Shown piece by piece: positions 23,900 to 34,764 of a DNA stretch of 64,000 nucleotides (its first letter is position 1; every line of letters begins with the position of its first letter). Made by a program: the position numbers and the translations under genes. The stretch spans positions 21,064,148-21,128,147 of the forward strand of contig NC_082687.1 in the NCBI RefSeq assembly GCF_949987515.2, given 5' to 3'. The stretch is from Delphinus delphis (taxonomy: Eukaryota > Chordata > Mammalia > Artiodactyla > Delphinidae). Below the pieces are notes generated by a model, which had not been told where the DNA came from, made no database searches, and saw only the letters and a list, made by a program, of their open reading frames with translations.

Positions 23900-26456
23900 C
23901 CTCTTTCTCAAAACCTCCAGGAACAGAGTGAATTTCTATCTGTTCCCGAGAGAAATGGCTTTTGCTGCAAATGTCCCAAATAAGTAAACATCTGTATAAG
24001 AAAATTATCTTGAAATAAATGTTCTAGTGTTATTGGCTTCAGTGCTCAAGTTACTCATTAAAACTAAGTGTTCATCATGGTCCTTGTGGCCAAGAAAGAG
24101 TAAAGTGAATTTTCACTAGCAACAGCAGAAAACAAATTTGAACTATACCTATGTATAATTATACTTTATATCTTGCCTGTAATTCACGCTTGTATTTGTG
24201 CAATGTACTCCCGTAGAGTGTAATTAACTATTCCAAGAGCTGTGTCAATACTTCTCCACAATCAGATAAAAGCATGAAATAAATGGTATGTTTGCAAAAA
24301 GATAGTCACATGTTTATATATGTATGTCAAAGCCTGTTTCAAACAGTGGTGAGTTAATATTTCATTAAAAAGCATGCTTTGCTTGATGGTCCTTTATGAG
24401 GTTAAGAAATGATTATTCTAATAAGGAAGGTTCTGTCCATACTGAAAGCACCTCGTGAGATGGAAGGAGGAAAGGAGGAGCTCACAGGTTTAATCTAGAA
24501 AACCATCACTTTTGTTTCTTCATCACTTGACTGAGCCCTTTCTCAACATGACCTCTGCAGCTCAAGGCTTTGGTTACTCATAGCCAGGCAAGCATAAGGA
24601 CCTGAAACAAGCACCTTCAAAATTCATGTTCCAGCAAAGACAGGAGCTTCGTCCCAAGCTGGCAAATTTCAAAAGACATTTAAGTGAGGGTGGGGAGTGA
24701 GGCTGGCTTACGTTGCACCCACATGTCTGCAGATTTGGAACCACTGGTCTGGTTTGGAGGAAGGACTCTACCGTAGCTGGTGTGAAAAACAGCAGATGTA
24801 GAAGCACGAGATGCCTTAAGATTAAGAGCAGACCATTCTGACAGCCTGCCATCTCATAAACCTCTGGGCTACAACAAACATCCTTGTGTATTGCCTATAT
24901 TCTTGCCTGCTTCAGAACTTAATATTGAAATGTGTAAAATGCTGCCTTTTTCCAATGGTATATAGGGTTTCAATGAAGCCAAGATAAGACATACAAGTTC
25001 CCATTTCAATGATGTTTTTCTACCAGCGACTGATTGCCGTTGATGTCAACCAAGCTATAGTTTTATTTCTCCAGGCAGAATTTCTCTAGAGCTGGTCAGC
25101 ATGTGCAGACAAGAAACCACTATGAGGTTCTGGGGTTGGAAGGGCTGTGAAGGACAAGCATCAAGCCACAGAGCTCAGGCCTGTCTCTGCAGGCCAGCAC
25201 CCCCTCCAGCCCTGCAGCCTCCCTCAGGCTTGGGGAGGTGGGGTGGGGGGCTGGGGGAGGGCGCACACAGGGAGACGCAGATGCAAACAGTGCCTGGTGA
25301 TGCAAGATCTGCCTGCCTTTCTTCCCAGCGCTCCCAGTGCATCCCCCTGTGGGTGCATATCCAAGCACTAGTCTGGACCCGTTTGCACGAGGGCCCCTAA
25401 AGCAAAGACTTTCCTGCAAAGTCTCCAACTGCAATGCAAATGTGGGCGTCCAGGGAGGACTGAGGCGCAGAATTGTGCCTACACAACTGACAGCAGGTGG
25501 CAATAAAACGATGGCTCATGAATTCACCCATGTCGGGGTAAGATCAGTAGAACCGCGGATCTCCCTTCGCGCCCTGCCAGGTAGATGACGTGCTAAATTA
25601 AAGGAGGGTTGGCTGCTTGCTACACTGGTCAGGGTGAGGAGAGCCGATGCTTGTCGATGGGAGTCCACTCCCCAATGGTTGCCACTCATTTTTACCATGG
25701 ATCCCTGAGAGCTCTACACCCCGATACCAGGATGTCATGAAGCAAGTGGGAAAGAGGAGACCTAATAGAGCACTAAGAGACGGTCATCATCAAATTCTCC
25801 CGAATCAGAGCTGAACGAATTGGAGAGGTTTTACTAAACTCTCAAGTCACGAGGTTGAAACAGCTTCTAATGGTGCAAGTACATCAACAAATGTTAAAAC
25901 GTTACACGGTCCTACAAAAACCTATCCTCCACTTCCCTTTGCAAACACAGAAGACTCTCCCACCTTTGAACGTCAAGAATCCAAATTTCCATGATTCATA
26001 ATTCAGTGAGACAGGCCAAGGTCATTCAGAACCTTCTCAGACGGTTGTAGAGATCCCTAAACGCTCTGGCCTTCCCGCCATCCCCAGTCCTGGACCGCAT
26101 GACCCGGGAGAGAAGCTACAGGAGGAGAACCACGTTCTGTCATGGGACCTCGACAGCCTGCTTCCTTCCTAGTGAGCACGTTATGTCATTTTCGCTTTCT
26201 TATCTGCTCTCCAGAATAAAAGAAGTTCTATTCCCAGGCATTCAAATACAGGCAAGCATCCTGTGCCGCCTTTCCCCATCTCTTAGGAAAAAGAGGAAAA
26301 AACCGCTCAAACAAACGTGCTAACTACATGAGGCGATGTAGGAAGGATTTCCACAGGCGATTAACCCCCACCACTGAAGCACGGGGAGCATCGCACGTCG
26401 ACGGTCTGCAACGCACGCCGAGAGCACCCCCAAGCGCGTCCCACTTTCACACTTAC
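23900..26456. other. Intron 2 downstream of MAML3 exon 2
   Basis: Largely free of repeats I can name, as is common beside conserved exons. It includes a G-rich quadruplex-like stretch at 25232-25261. No additional exon was recognised. Confidence 0.5.
25232..25261 (+). other. G-quadruplex-like motif
   Basis: Five G runs of at least three with loops of one to three bases (GGGGAGGTGGGGTGGGGGG, CT, GGGGG, A, GGG). The strand is the template strand for MAML3 transcription. Confidence 0.75.
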
Positions 26457-26457
26457 C
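26451..26457 (-). promoter_or_regulatory. MAML3: Splice donor of MAML3 exon 2
   Basis: The last exon base is 26457, followed on the minus strand by GTAAGT, so CAG|GTAAGT fits the U1 consensus perfectly. The exon ends on a complete Gln codon (phase 0). Confidence 0.95.
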
Positions 26458-27965
26458 TGACCGTGGGATGGAAGCGCCGGGTAAGCCATGGGCTGATTCA
26501 TCACTCCCTTCTGCTTGATGAGAAGCATGCGTTTCTGGTCCTCACTCAGGTGTGCCCTGGGGGCCTGGAGCTGCGGCTGCGGCTGCGGGGGCTGCTGCTG
26601 GATGTAGGGCATCAGGGGGTTTTTGCCGGGGTTGGCCATCGGGGGCGTCATCCTCTGACTCAAGTCTGCATTAAAATGGGTCAGAGGCTTAGTGTTGCCG
26701 TAAGTAAGAATACTGTGCTGTTTGTTTGAGGAGTTTGTACCCAGGTTATTTGGCTGTTGATTGATCATATTCATGTGATTCTGAGGGAGGTAGTTATTCA
26801 TGGTCGTCTTCTGCAGGTTGTTGGCCATCGGAGGCACTATAGGATTTTGGTTGTTAAAGGCTTGGGGGTACATCATTGGGCTATTTGGTTTTTCCGCAGT
26901 GAAAGCTGCCCCGTAGGGACTGGATGGAGGCCCTAAAGGAGACCAACTTGCAGTCTGATTTGCGTGTTGCTGCTGCTTCTGCTGCATGAGTTTGGCCCTT
27001 TGCTGTTGCTGGGCCGCCATCTGCTTGAGCTGCTCAGCCGGAGATAGCTCAGAGCCGGGCACAGCCCCAGGCCCCGACCCTGAACCAGCCACTGGCACGG
27101 CGGCCGGATTAAGGAGATAACCATTCCCAGGCCGAGGGGGAGCCTGGCCTGGAGTGTGGGCTTGGTTTGGAGTTTGAGGGGACTGGACAGCACAGTTTGC
27201 TGGGGAGCCGGCAGGGTTGGGGGCCGCGGGAGTGCTGGCCACGGAAGGTAAACTGGTGGCCGTGGAGACAGTAGAAAAGGGAGGGCCAGAAGAAGAAGGC
27301 CGGGCCTGGGGAGAGCCCATGGAGACGTGTGCAAAAGGAGAGTGAGATGATGGGTCACTCTTCGCGCTGGAGCTCTCCTGGGAGACGGGGGTCTCCGTGG
27401 CCGGCTGTGAGAACTCTGGTTCCTTCTTCTCTTCAAAGTCTTCGTTGAACAGGTCCTGTATGTCATCTTCAGGAACTGTGTTGGCCAGTTCATCTATTAA
27501 TTCTTGCCACTCCTGATCATTCAGGTTAATGTCTGAGAACAGCTTGTTCTGATTCGAAAGAGACGTTTCTGATGTGTCTATGCAAGTAGGGTCATCTAGA
27601 GGTTCTTGTTTGAGGTCCTTGCTCTGCAAGATGGTGAAGCTGTCCTCCAGGTCACTGCAACCATTCACAGGAATTTTAAGTTCTGGGAGTCTCCCATTCT
27701 TACTCAGATCTTCCAGAAGCCCAGGAGTGTGAGTCCCACTGTTCTGCAAGGGCAAAGAAGGCTTCAGGTCAAGTTGGTGAAGAGGAGAAGCTGAAGACAG
27801 TGGCATATTGTTGGGCAAATTGTTGATGGCTTCCATCCCTGTAGGAATGTCCTTTCGTATTCGCTTGCTAGTTGGAGAAAAACTCCCATCACAAGCACCA
27901 TTCTGCTGGTCTCCATTAAGGGGTGATCGGGCTCCTTCCAACTTCCTTTTCACAGTCTCTTGGAG
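26457..27965 (-). CDS. MAML3: MAML3 exon 2 (internal coding exon)
   Basis: Mastermind-like 3 is a nuclear coactivator that joins the Notch intracellular domain-CSL complex and recruits p300. The CSL/Notch-binding helix is encoded by exon 1, which is outside this window. The exon is open for 503 codons in phase 0. It starts at 27965 just after a pyrimidine-rich acceptor and ends at 26457 before CAG|GTAAGT; reading on into the intron gives unrelated residues. Visible parts: a basic stretch near the start (VKRKLEG) and SKRIRKD around residue 33 as a likely nuclear signal; a conserved acidic block around residues 145-184 (NDQEWQELIDEL, DLFNEDFEE); a Ser/Pro-rich middle; a Q/M segment around residues 318-336; and an Asn/Met/Gln-rich end with YIQQQPPQPQPQ around residues 455-466. 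Identity rests on long near-verbatim agreement with mammalian MAML3 as I remember it. Paralogues MAML1 and MAML2 match much less well. Both glutamine tracts are unusually short. Confidence 0.96.
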
Positions 27966-27990
27966 CTGGAAAAGAAACAGGAAAGAGAAT
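27966..27990 (-). promoter_or_regulatory. MAML3: Splice acceptor of MAML3 exon 2
   Basis: On the minus strand an almost uninterrupted pyrimidine tract runs into TTTTCCAG, and the exon begins with CTC CAA GAG. The phase agrees with the following 503-codon reading frame. This intron (intron 1) is where MAML3 is joined in known human tumour fusions such as PAX3::MAML3, which keep exon 2 onward. Confidence 0.93.
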
Positions 27991-28470
27991 GACTAAATCT
28001 CCAAGTCATGGTTTACTTACTCATTAAGCATGGTGGTATGCATCGCGACGAACTCATTTTTAAATGGTTTAGAACACATCAGAAAGATGTTATACTTCTA
28101 ATTTCAAAATTGGCCAGGCTTCAATTCAAATTCTACGGGAAAAGGTTTTGCCCAAAAGCAGCGCTCACACGGCTAAGAGATAGAAAGCAAACTAAAGACT
28201 GGAGGGTGGAACAAAAGGAAAGAAAGAGTTAAGGCAATAACTCTCCTATTGGGAAGCATCGTCGTATTATTATTTTTCAAATGAATGCTACGTGTGAGAC
28301 TTGGACCAAAATGTGTCATGCTCTAGAAAGGTGCTAAAACCTATCTTAAGTTCTTGTCGCATCTGACTTGAGAACGTTAAGGAATTAAATCAACAATACT
28401 TTAAAGAACACTGAAAATCCTCTAAGATTACGGAATTTAACACATTTACTGAATAACACAGAAATGAAGA
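27991..28470. other. Intron 1 sequence upstream of exon 2
   Basis: AT-rich, no repeat recognised. Probably holds the branch point of the exon 2 acceptor. Confidence 0.5.
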
Positions 28471-28473
28471 TTA

Positions 28474-28870
28474 ATGGTTAACATAACCAGAAACTTCGTT
28501 TTGGTTCTTATTTTACTTGACCTCCCAGCACTTTGTGACACAGTAGCCTGCTCTGTTCTAAAAGTGTGCTTCCATGGGTTTCCACGATACCACACTTTTC
28601 TGGATTTCCTTCGTTCTTTCCATCTGTGCTTTCTCAGTCTCTTATGTATTCTTCTTTCGCTCTCCTAAGTGCTGAGATTCTTCATTGTTTGGTCTTAAGC
28701 TTCCTTCTGCTTCCAAGGCACAGTACATGTTGTTTTCTTTTCTTGGAACATACTTCTCCCCTTCCCCTGGTAATAGCTACTCATCTTCCAGGTTGTAGCT
28801 TAGACTTCACTTCCTCTAGGAAATCTTCTCTCACATCCCTTCACCCCAACTACAATAGGTACATCCTTTG
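28474..28870 (+). mobile_element. L2 LINE fragment
   Basis: 'cttggaacatacttctccccttcccc', 'tcatcttccaggttgtagcttag' and 'aggaaatcttctctcacatccc' follow the L2 3' region. Confidence 0.65.
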
Positions 28871-29815
28871 ACCCACCTGCACTGGGTTGGAAATCCTGGA
28901 ATACGTTTTTCCAAGCAACCTCTACTTCCCCATCATAGCTTCTACCATACTTTGGGGCAATTGCTTAAGTGTCTGTTTAGTGAGCTCCAAGAAGAAGGAC
29001 TACGGCTGACTTGCTTACTGTGTATCTGTGGGGCTGCAGGTAGTGTTCAGTTCAAGTTCATAGCAGTGGTTAATAGTGGCAAAAATGAATGATTCTATTG
29101 TTTAATTCACAGGGGCTGAAGGAGGTGAGCTTGGATCAGAGCAGGAGGCAACTCCATTGACATTAAAGAATGCTTGACTTTGAGAGTCTACATTCCTGGT
29201 AATGGAATCTCTCACCCTGGAAAGTGTTGTGTCCATTTAACTGGACTCCTTTGAAAAGCCCGGGGGAAACGTTTGGTGGATGATGACAAAGGGAAGGCAA
29301 ACTGGGTTAGACAGAGGTTTCAGCAACTTTGCAGAGCTGAAGGTACAAGGCAGAGTGACCTGCGGAAGGAGGGAAGAGGCAGAAGAGCCCCCCTTGGGCA
29401 CTCTCCTATCCTTGCCAGAGGGGTTGCGTATCACAGGAGCAAGGGGGGAGAGGGGCAGGCTCCCCTCTGACGCTGCACTCGCACATGGAACTGGGAAGGC
29501 TCCCCAGGCGCCACCTGTAGAATAAAACCCTTCCGGAGACAATCTGGGGGATTCTAAGAAGTGCTACTTTACTGCCTTTCGCTCATAAGTAGAAAATTCC
29601 ATTTTAAAAGGAAACAAAAGAGGTTCTTAAGTAAAAATCCAGTCGAACCCTTGCTCCTAAACTTTCTATTTTTAATCACCAAACATTCTGTAGTTGCTTG
29701 GTAGGTGTTCCTGAATTTCCGAAAACAAGGCCCCAACTGGGACACACTGGGATTTGACTTCAAACAAGATCTGGCTCAATCCATCATCTTAGGTAGAACC
29801 TGCTAGAAAATTACG
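28871..29815. other. Unrecognised intron segment
   Basis: No gene. Open frames near 29237-29542 occur on both strands and look random. Confidence 0.4.
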
Positions 29816-29845
29816 TTATTTATTATTATTATTATTATTATTTTT
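29816..29845. repeat. (TTA)n microsatellite
   Basis: Eight to nine ATT/TTA units. Confidence 0.9.
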
Positions 29846-30254
29846 GAAAATTACATTATTTATTGAACAAACCAGGAAACCGTGGTTCTGATCGTAGATA
29901 TGGCAGATACTTGAATGTAGCTCCAACACACAGTGGCAAGTTCAGATATGACAGCTTCAGGGTCTAAAGGAAGTAAAGCTCGGGGCCCTCGGCACCTCCT
30001 GCAGGGATATTAACCTTAAAAAAACAGGCACTTGTCTTAAAAATGAACCTGACTTTATTTTTAAAACTACAGGTCCACGATTCTGTTCTAGGCCATGAAA
30101 TGGACGGGGCAGGATGGAGAAATAAAGGCAAATGCTCTGTTTGTTCCACTGGAAAACAGTGGTGGCCGAGACCATGGAGACAGACAGGTCTGGCTGGGAA
30201 CACCAAGCCTCACCTCTTATCAGCAGAGCAGGCCTAGGTGGGTGAGTCAGAATA

Positions 30255-30452
30255 GGGCAGTAGCACAGGGAGATCAGCTCGGTGCTTTGTGACCACCTAG
30301 AGGGGTGGGATAGGGAGGGTGGGAGGGAGACGCAAGAGGGAGGGGATATGGGGATATATGTATATGTATAGCTGATTCACTTTGTTATACAGCAGAAACT
30401 AACACACCATTGTAAAGCAATTATACTCCAATAAAGATGTTAAAAAAAAAAA
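30255..30452 (+). mobile_element. L1 3' UTR fragment
   Basis: 'gcacagggagatcagctcggtgc' through 'ccaataaagatgtt' and an A-tail: the last 200 bp of an L1, strongly 5'-truncated. Confidence 0.92.
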
Positions 30453-30559
30453 AAGGAATAGTAACACAGAACAGTAATAGTAACAGTAACACAGAAACAG
30501 CCCTACTGGCCCTGGAGTTAGAAAGCCTGGCTTCAAACCCAAGAACCCCTACCTAAGAG

Positions 30560-30722
30560 TTAATACATATAAATATTGTCTGGTACTTCATAAATGTTAG
30601 CTACGATACCCTCCATTAGAAAGTGAGTTACATGAAGGTAGGGATTTTTCTGCTTTACTCCACTACTGGGCCCCTAGTAGCTCAAAGTAGATAATAAATA
30701 CATGTTGAATGAATGAATCCTG
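30560..30722 (+). mobile_element. L2 3'-end fragment
   Basis: 'aaagtgagttacatgaaggtagggatttt', 'gcccctagtagctc' and 'atgttgaatgaatgaatc' fit an L2 terminus. Confidence 0.6.
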
Positions 30723-30723
30723 G

Positions 30724-30895
30724 AAAACTTATTTAAACTCTCCTAAGCTTTGGATGCCTCCTTATCTGTAAAATGGGTTAATAGTATCTAGCTCCTATAG
30801 TTACTGTGAGGATGAACTTAAATGAAGTAATATGGAAAGCACTTAGCTTCATGTCTGGTATCGTGTAAGCACCCACTAAGCCTTAGCTATTACTA
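30724..30895 (+). mobile_element. MIR SINE fragment
   Basis: 'ccttatctgtaaaatgggttaatagtatct' and 'gtgaggatgaacttaaatgaagtaatatgg' are MIR core and tail. Confidence 0.8.
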
Positions 30896-31914
30896 TTTTA
30901 AAAACACAATTAAAATTTTTTAAAATGCAGTGATATCAATAGTCACAACTGCAGCTGAGACAGATTAGTTTCTGGATCTCTAAATACAAATAGGTAAAAT
31001 GATAATACTTCTGTTCCCTAGCCTGCAAAAGCCTAACGTTTCCCAAGCACCTTGTATAGCTTTTTAAATATGAACAACAAAAGATCAAATTTGCAATTCA
31101 AGCCTGAGTCCAAGTGCTAATGTATTTGTGTCCTAGATTGTGGAACAGCCCTGGATGGTTGAGGTTCAAATCAAATACATTTCCAGGATGCAACCTGAAT
31201 GGAGCTACTGAGTATTTCCTTTTCCTTCAGGGCCTAGAGTTCTCCATTGCTGGCCCCTTTAACCCAAATCTTGACATATATTTCCTGTACCAGCGTTGGA
31301 AATATAAGAAAGACATCATGGAAGATACACTGAAACCATGTTATAGTTTTTAGTTGTATCCAAAATAGCAGAGCCATCTAAGCATCCCTCCTGTGTCTCA
31401 TCATCCTTTGCTAGTCTAACTCTCTCCTGATTCTCTCTTGGGAGATAGACGGAGAGTGGGCAGGAGGAGATAGGACCTGCGGGCTGAGGAACTTGCAAGC
31501 ACTGTGCTCAGTGAGCATGAGAACGGGGCAATGTCCTGGGGACGCCCCATCCCCGCAAGGATTCAGGTCAGGGTCTCATCCCGAAGAGCCTTATCTCAGG
31601 AAGTCCCTGGCCCTTCTGCCTCCCAAAGCTGGAAGCCTCCTTAGTACAATCTGTGCTCTTGTGGAAGGATCACAGGAACTCTTGACCGACTTCAGCTTCC
31701 TTGTGCCGGTATTCTTGTATTATTACATACACATGTTTTCTCCCATTAAGGGAGGCTGTGGTGCCAGGAGCTGAAGTTGCTATTCATCCCCTGCCTAGTA
31801 CAATGGGGGCCGCTCTCATGTGTCAGTTACTCTAAGGGAAACCATTCCTCCTCCACAGTGGCTCCAGCACGAGTCTCTCGCCTATAGTGTGGCTTGATGG
31901 CTTGTGTTTCTGTC

Positions 31915-31918
<4 letters not shown>
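30896..31918. other. Unrecognised intron segment
   Basis: No gene or repeat was recognised. Confidence 0.4.
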
Positions 31919-31919
<1 letters not shown>

Positions 31920-31985
<66 letters not shown>

Positions 31986-32023
31986 CAGAGAGAGACAGAG
32001 AGAGAGAGACAGAGAGAGAGACT
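31920..32023. repeat. Compound (TG)n(GA)n(GACAGA)n microsatellite
   Basis: About 16 TG units, then about 12 GA units, then irregular GACAGA units. Confidence 0.95.
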
Positions 32024-32559
32024 TAGAGGCAGGGAGATACAGAATGGGTTTGGGAGTGGTGATATGACACCCAGACCAGTAGTAATAAGAACAGCTGTGC
32101 CTTTGGGGTTCTAAAGCACTTTTACATAGGATCGTATATTATCCTCATAGCAGATCTTTGGGGCAGGTCATGTGCTGGTCTGATGGTTCAACAGAGAAAA
32201 GGGCAGTGTTTCGGAGGAGGTGGAATGGGGAGGGTGGATGACACCCAGAACGAGGAGGCACATGGCTAACATAGCTAGGCCTCTGCGGACATTCCCAGCA
32301 GATTCTAACGGGTCCCCTGGGCCAGTGTGTCCATGATGAAGATATTCTTTCTTCCTTTAGACTCTTAGCAGTGCTAGTAAGTTAAAAAAAAAAAAAAAAC
32401 AACAACAAAACTCTCATTGACTTGTCCCAGACTTTGAATGAAATTGGGGAGAATCACGGAGCTTGGGAAGAAAAATGATGGTCCTACTATTAAAATAATG
32501 AAGATTTTAGGATAGACGATATTGGGGCTAACTATCAGATTCCTGTCTCTTACTCCTAA
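32024..32559. other. Unrecognised intron segment with an A16 run
   Basis: No gene. An A-run followed by CAACAACAAAAC at 32384-32411 may be the tail of an undetected old retroposon. Confidence 0.35.
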
Positions 32560-32720
32560 TGATTCTAAAAGGTGGGTAGGATTTATTAGAACCACTTACA
32601 GAGGATAAATTTTAGGTACAGTGAGATTAAGCACTGTGTCCCAGATTACAGAGCTGCGGGTTGGGGGGAAGGGCGGGCGCTCAACCTGGATTCAAATTCA
32701 GACTCAGGTGTGACTGCATG
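32560..32720 (-). mobile_element. MIR-like fragment
   Basis: 'cacttacagaggataaattttagg' and 'tcaacctggattcaaattcagactcagg' are MIR-like in reverse. Confidence 0.55.
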
Positions 32721-32879
32721 GCCCACACTCCTGATTCATGCGGGCGTGAAGCACAGTCATGCCTTCATCAATGGCCCTGGGCTCCCATGCTAATCGTGAT
32801 AAAGTTCTTTCAGACTGTTTTCAGGACTCATCCTTCCTTGATTCCACCCTCTCCCCACCATCCCAAACCAGTTACACTT

Positions 32880-33760
32880 TGAGGACTATCTGTTCTTATC
32901 CTTAACGATTTTTATTCTCATTTTCCACCCCCGATGCCACTACCTTGGTTCAGATCATCAACACTGCTCTCATGATTTCTGTAGCAGCTCTTGACTAGCC
33001 TCTCTGCTCCAGTCTTGCCTCTTCTCTAACCGATTCTCTGTGTTGTGGCTGTGATTTTCTTTATAAAATGTGGACCCAGGGCTTCCCTGGTGGTGAAGTG
33101 GTCGAGAGTCCGCCTGCCGATGCGGGGGACGCGGGTTCGTGACCTGGTCCAGGAAGATCCCACATGCCGCAGAGCGGCTGGGCCCATGAGCCATGGCCGC
33201 TGAGCCTGCGCGTCCAGAGCCTGTGCTCCGCAACGGGAGAGGCCACAGCGGTGAGAGGCCCGCGTACCGCAAAAAAAAAAAAAAAAAAAAAAAATGTGGA
33301 CCCATTCTTCACTTGCAGCTCCTCTGGAGCTGTCTGCTGTCGTCAGCATCATCTAAGGCTCACACACCGACCCTCCACAACTTGATCCTCACTCCCTGCT
33401 TGCCTCTCCAGTCTCAGCTGTCACCTCCAACCTTCTTCCCCTCCACTGGCCCTCCAACACCAAGCAACTCTAAACCTTCAGTTACACTTAATGATTTGCC
33501 ATAGTCGGGATGCATGGCATTTGTTCTGTCTCTCCGAGTCTTTGTATATGTTATACTCTCACCCAACTTCTTCACCCGACCAATTCTATTCGTCCATCAC
33601 CATTCAGTTTAGACATTACGTTCTATACAGTCTCTCTTGACAGCCCCTCCCCACACCTTCAAATCTTGGAGACCCTCTATGTGCTCCCAAGGCATCCTCG
33701 TACACATCATACCATAACGGCTTGCCTTTTCCTTCATAAGACTGTACGAATGAATGAAAA
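32880..33760 (+). mobile_element. L2 LINE fragment, split by a SINE
   Basis: The left part ends at the SINE duplication (33078). The right part resumes at 33305 with 'ttcttcacttgcagctcc' and runs through 'ctctccagtctcagctgtcacctcc' and 'acagtctctcttgacagcccc'. Confidence 0.6.
33079..33290 (+). mobile_element. CHR-type SINE
   Basis: Complete unit. AAAATGTGGACCCA at 33065-33078 recurs at 33291-33304 after the A-tail. Inserted within the L2 fragment. Confidence 0.95.
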
Positions 33761-34402
33761 CTAAAAAGATTTCTCAAACAACCACACTCAGTTTGTGTAA
33801 CAAGATCCCTAAAGCAGGCATTTGAAAATGTTGGCCTGTATGGTGTTTAATGACAATTGAATAAATGTATAATTTATTTTGGTTATTTTAAAATGCTGGA
33901 GATGGCTCATAGACTGTCCCTTCCGTAAGATTTTTGAGGACTCTAAGGGTCCAGGAAACCTATGCTGAGACCAACTCAAGAGCATATGAAGAGCATCGTG
34001 GAAAGGAAAAGTGAACCTGAAACCCAGAGACTTTATATAACATTATTAAGGTCAAGTGTTTTGACATGGATGTGAACTCAAAATGCTGGATATTTTCATA
34101 GTTGAATTGTAAATTTCCTTACAAAGGTTTCAACTGGTTTTCACCTGCCAAAGCAGCCCCTCCAACCAAAAGTGTGAGTGAACTTCCTTCACCAAATATT
34201 AGAGACACAAGTATTTCCCAAGAATTAAAGATCCATTGGAATCTCAGCCTGCAGATGCTATAACTAATTTAGAGGCTCCAAGAGAACATTCTGGTCATTC
34301 TGATCTGCTCTGGTCAAACCAGAAGATGATTTGGTTTAACCATATCAATTTTCATATGGTTATTTTCTTCTCATTTGACCAGCAGATAATAAGCATATGA
34401 AG
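33761..34402. other. Unrecognised intron segment
   Basis: No gene or repeat was recognised up to the L1 target site. Confidence 0.4.
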
Positions 34403-34412
34403 ACACAGATAA
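34403..34412. repeat. L1 target-site duplication (3' side)
   Basis: ACACAGATAA next to the L1 poly-T (A-tail on the minus strand); the same ten bases occur at 41271-41280. Confidence 0.85.
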
Positions 34413-34764
34413 TTTTTTTTTAACATCTTTATTGGAGTATAATTGCTTTACAATGGTGTGTTAGTTTCTGCTTTACAACAAAATGAATCAGTTATATATA
34501 TACGTATCTTCCCATATCTCTTCCCTCCCACCCTCCCTATCCCACCCCTCCAGGCGGTCACAAAGCACCGAGCTGATCTCCCTGTGCTATGCGGCTGCTT
34601 CCCACTAGCTATCTACCTTACGTTTGGTAGTGTATATATGTCCATGCCTCTCCCTTGCTTTGTCACACCTTACCCTTCCCCCTCCCCATATCCTCAAGTC
34701 CATTCTCTAGTAGGTCTGTGTCTTTATTCCTGTCTTACCCCTAGGTTCTTCATGACTTTTTTTC

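Noticed and set aside
26328..26729. 133-codon plus-strand frame across the exon 2 donor
   Set aside because: Antisense shadow of the exon and its donor site; no protein-like signature.
26933..27493. 186-codon minus-strand open frame overlapping the MAML3 exon
   Set aside because: It is a shifted frame of the MAML3 coding exon, rich in Pro/Arg/Leu because of the exon's composition, with no domain of its own.
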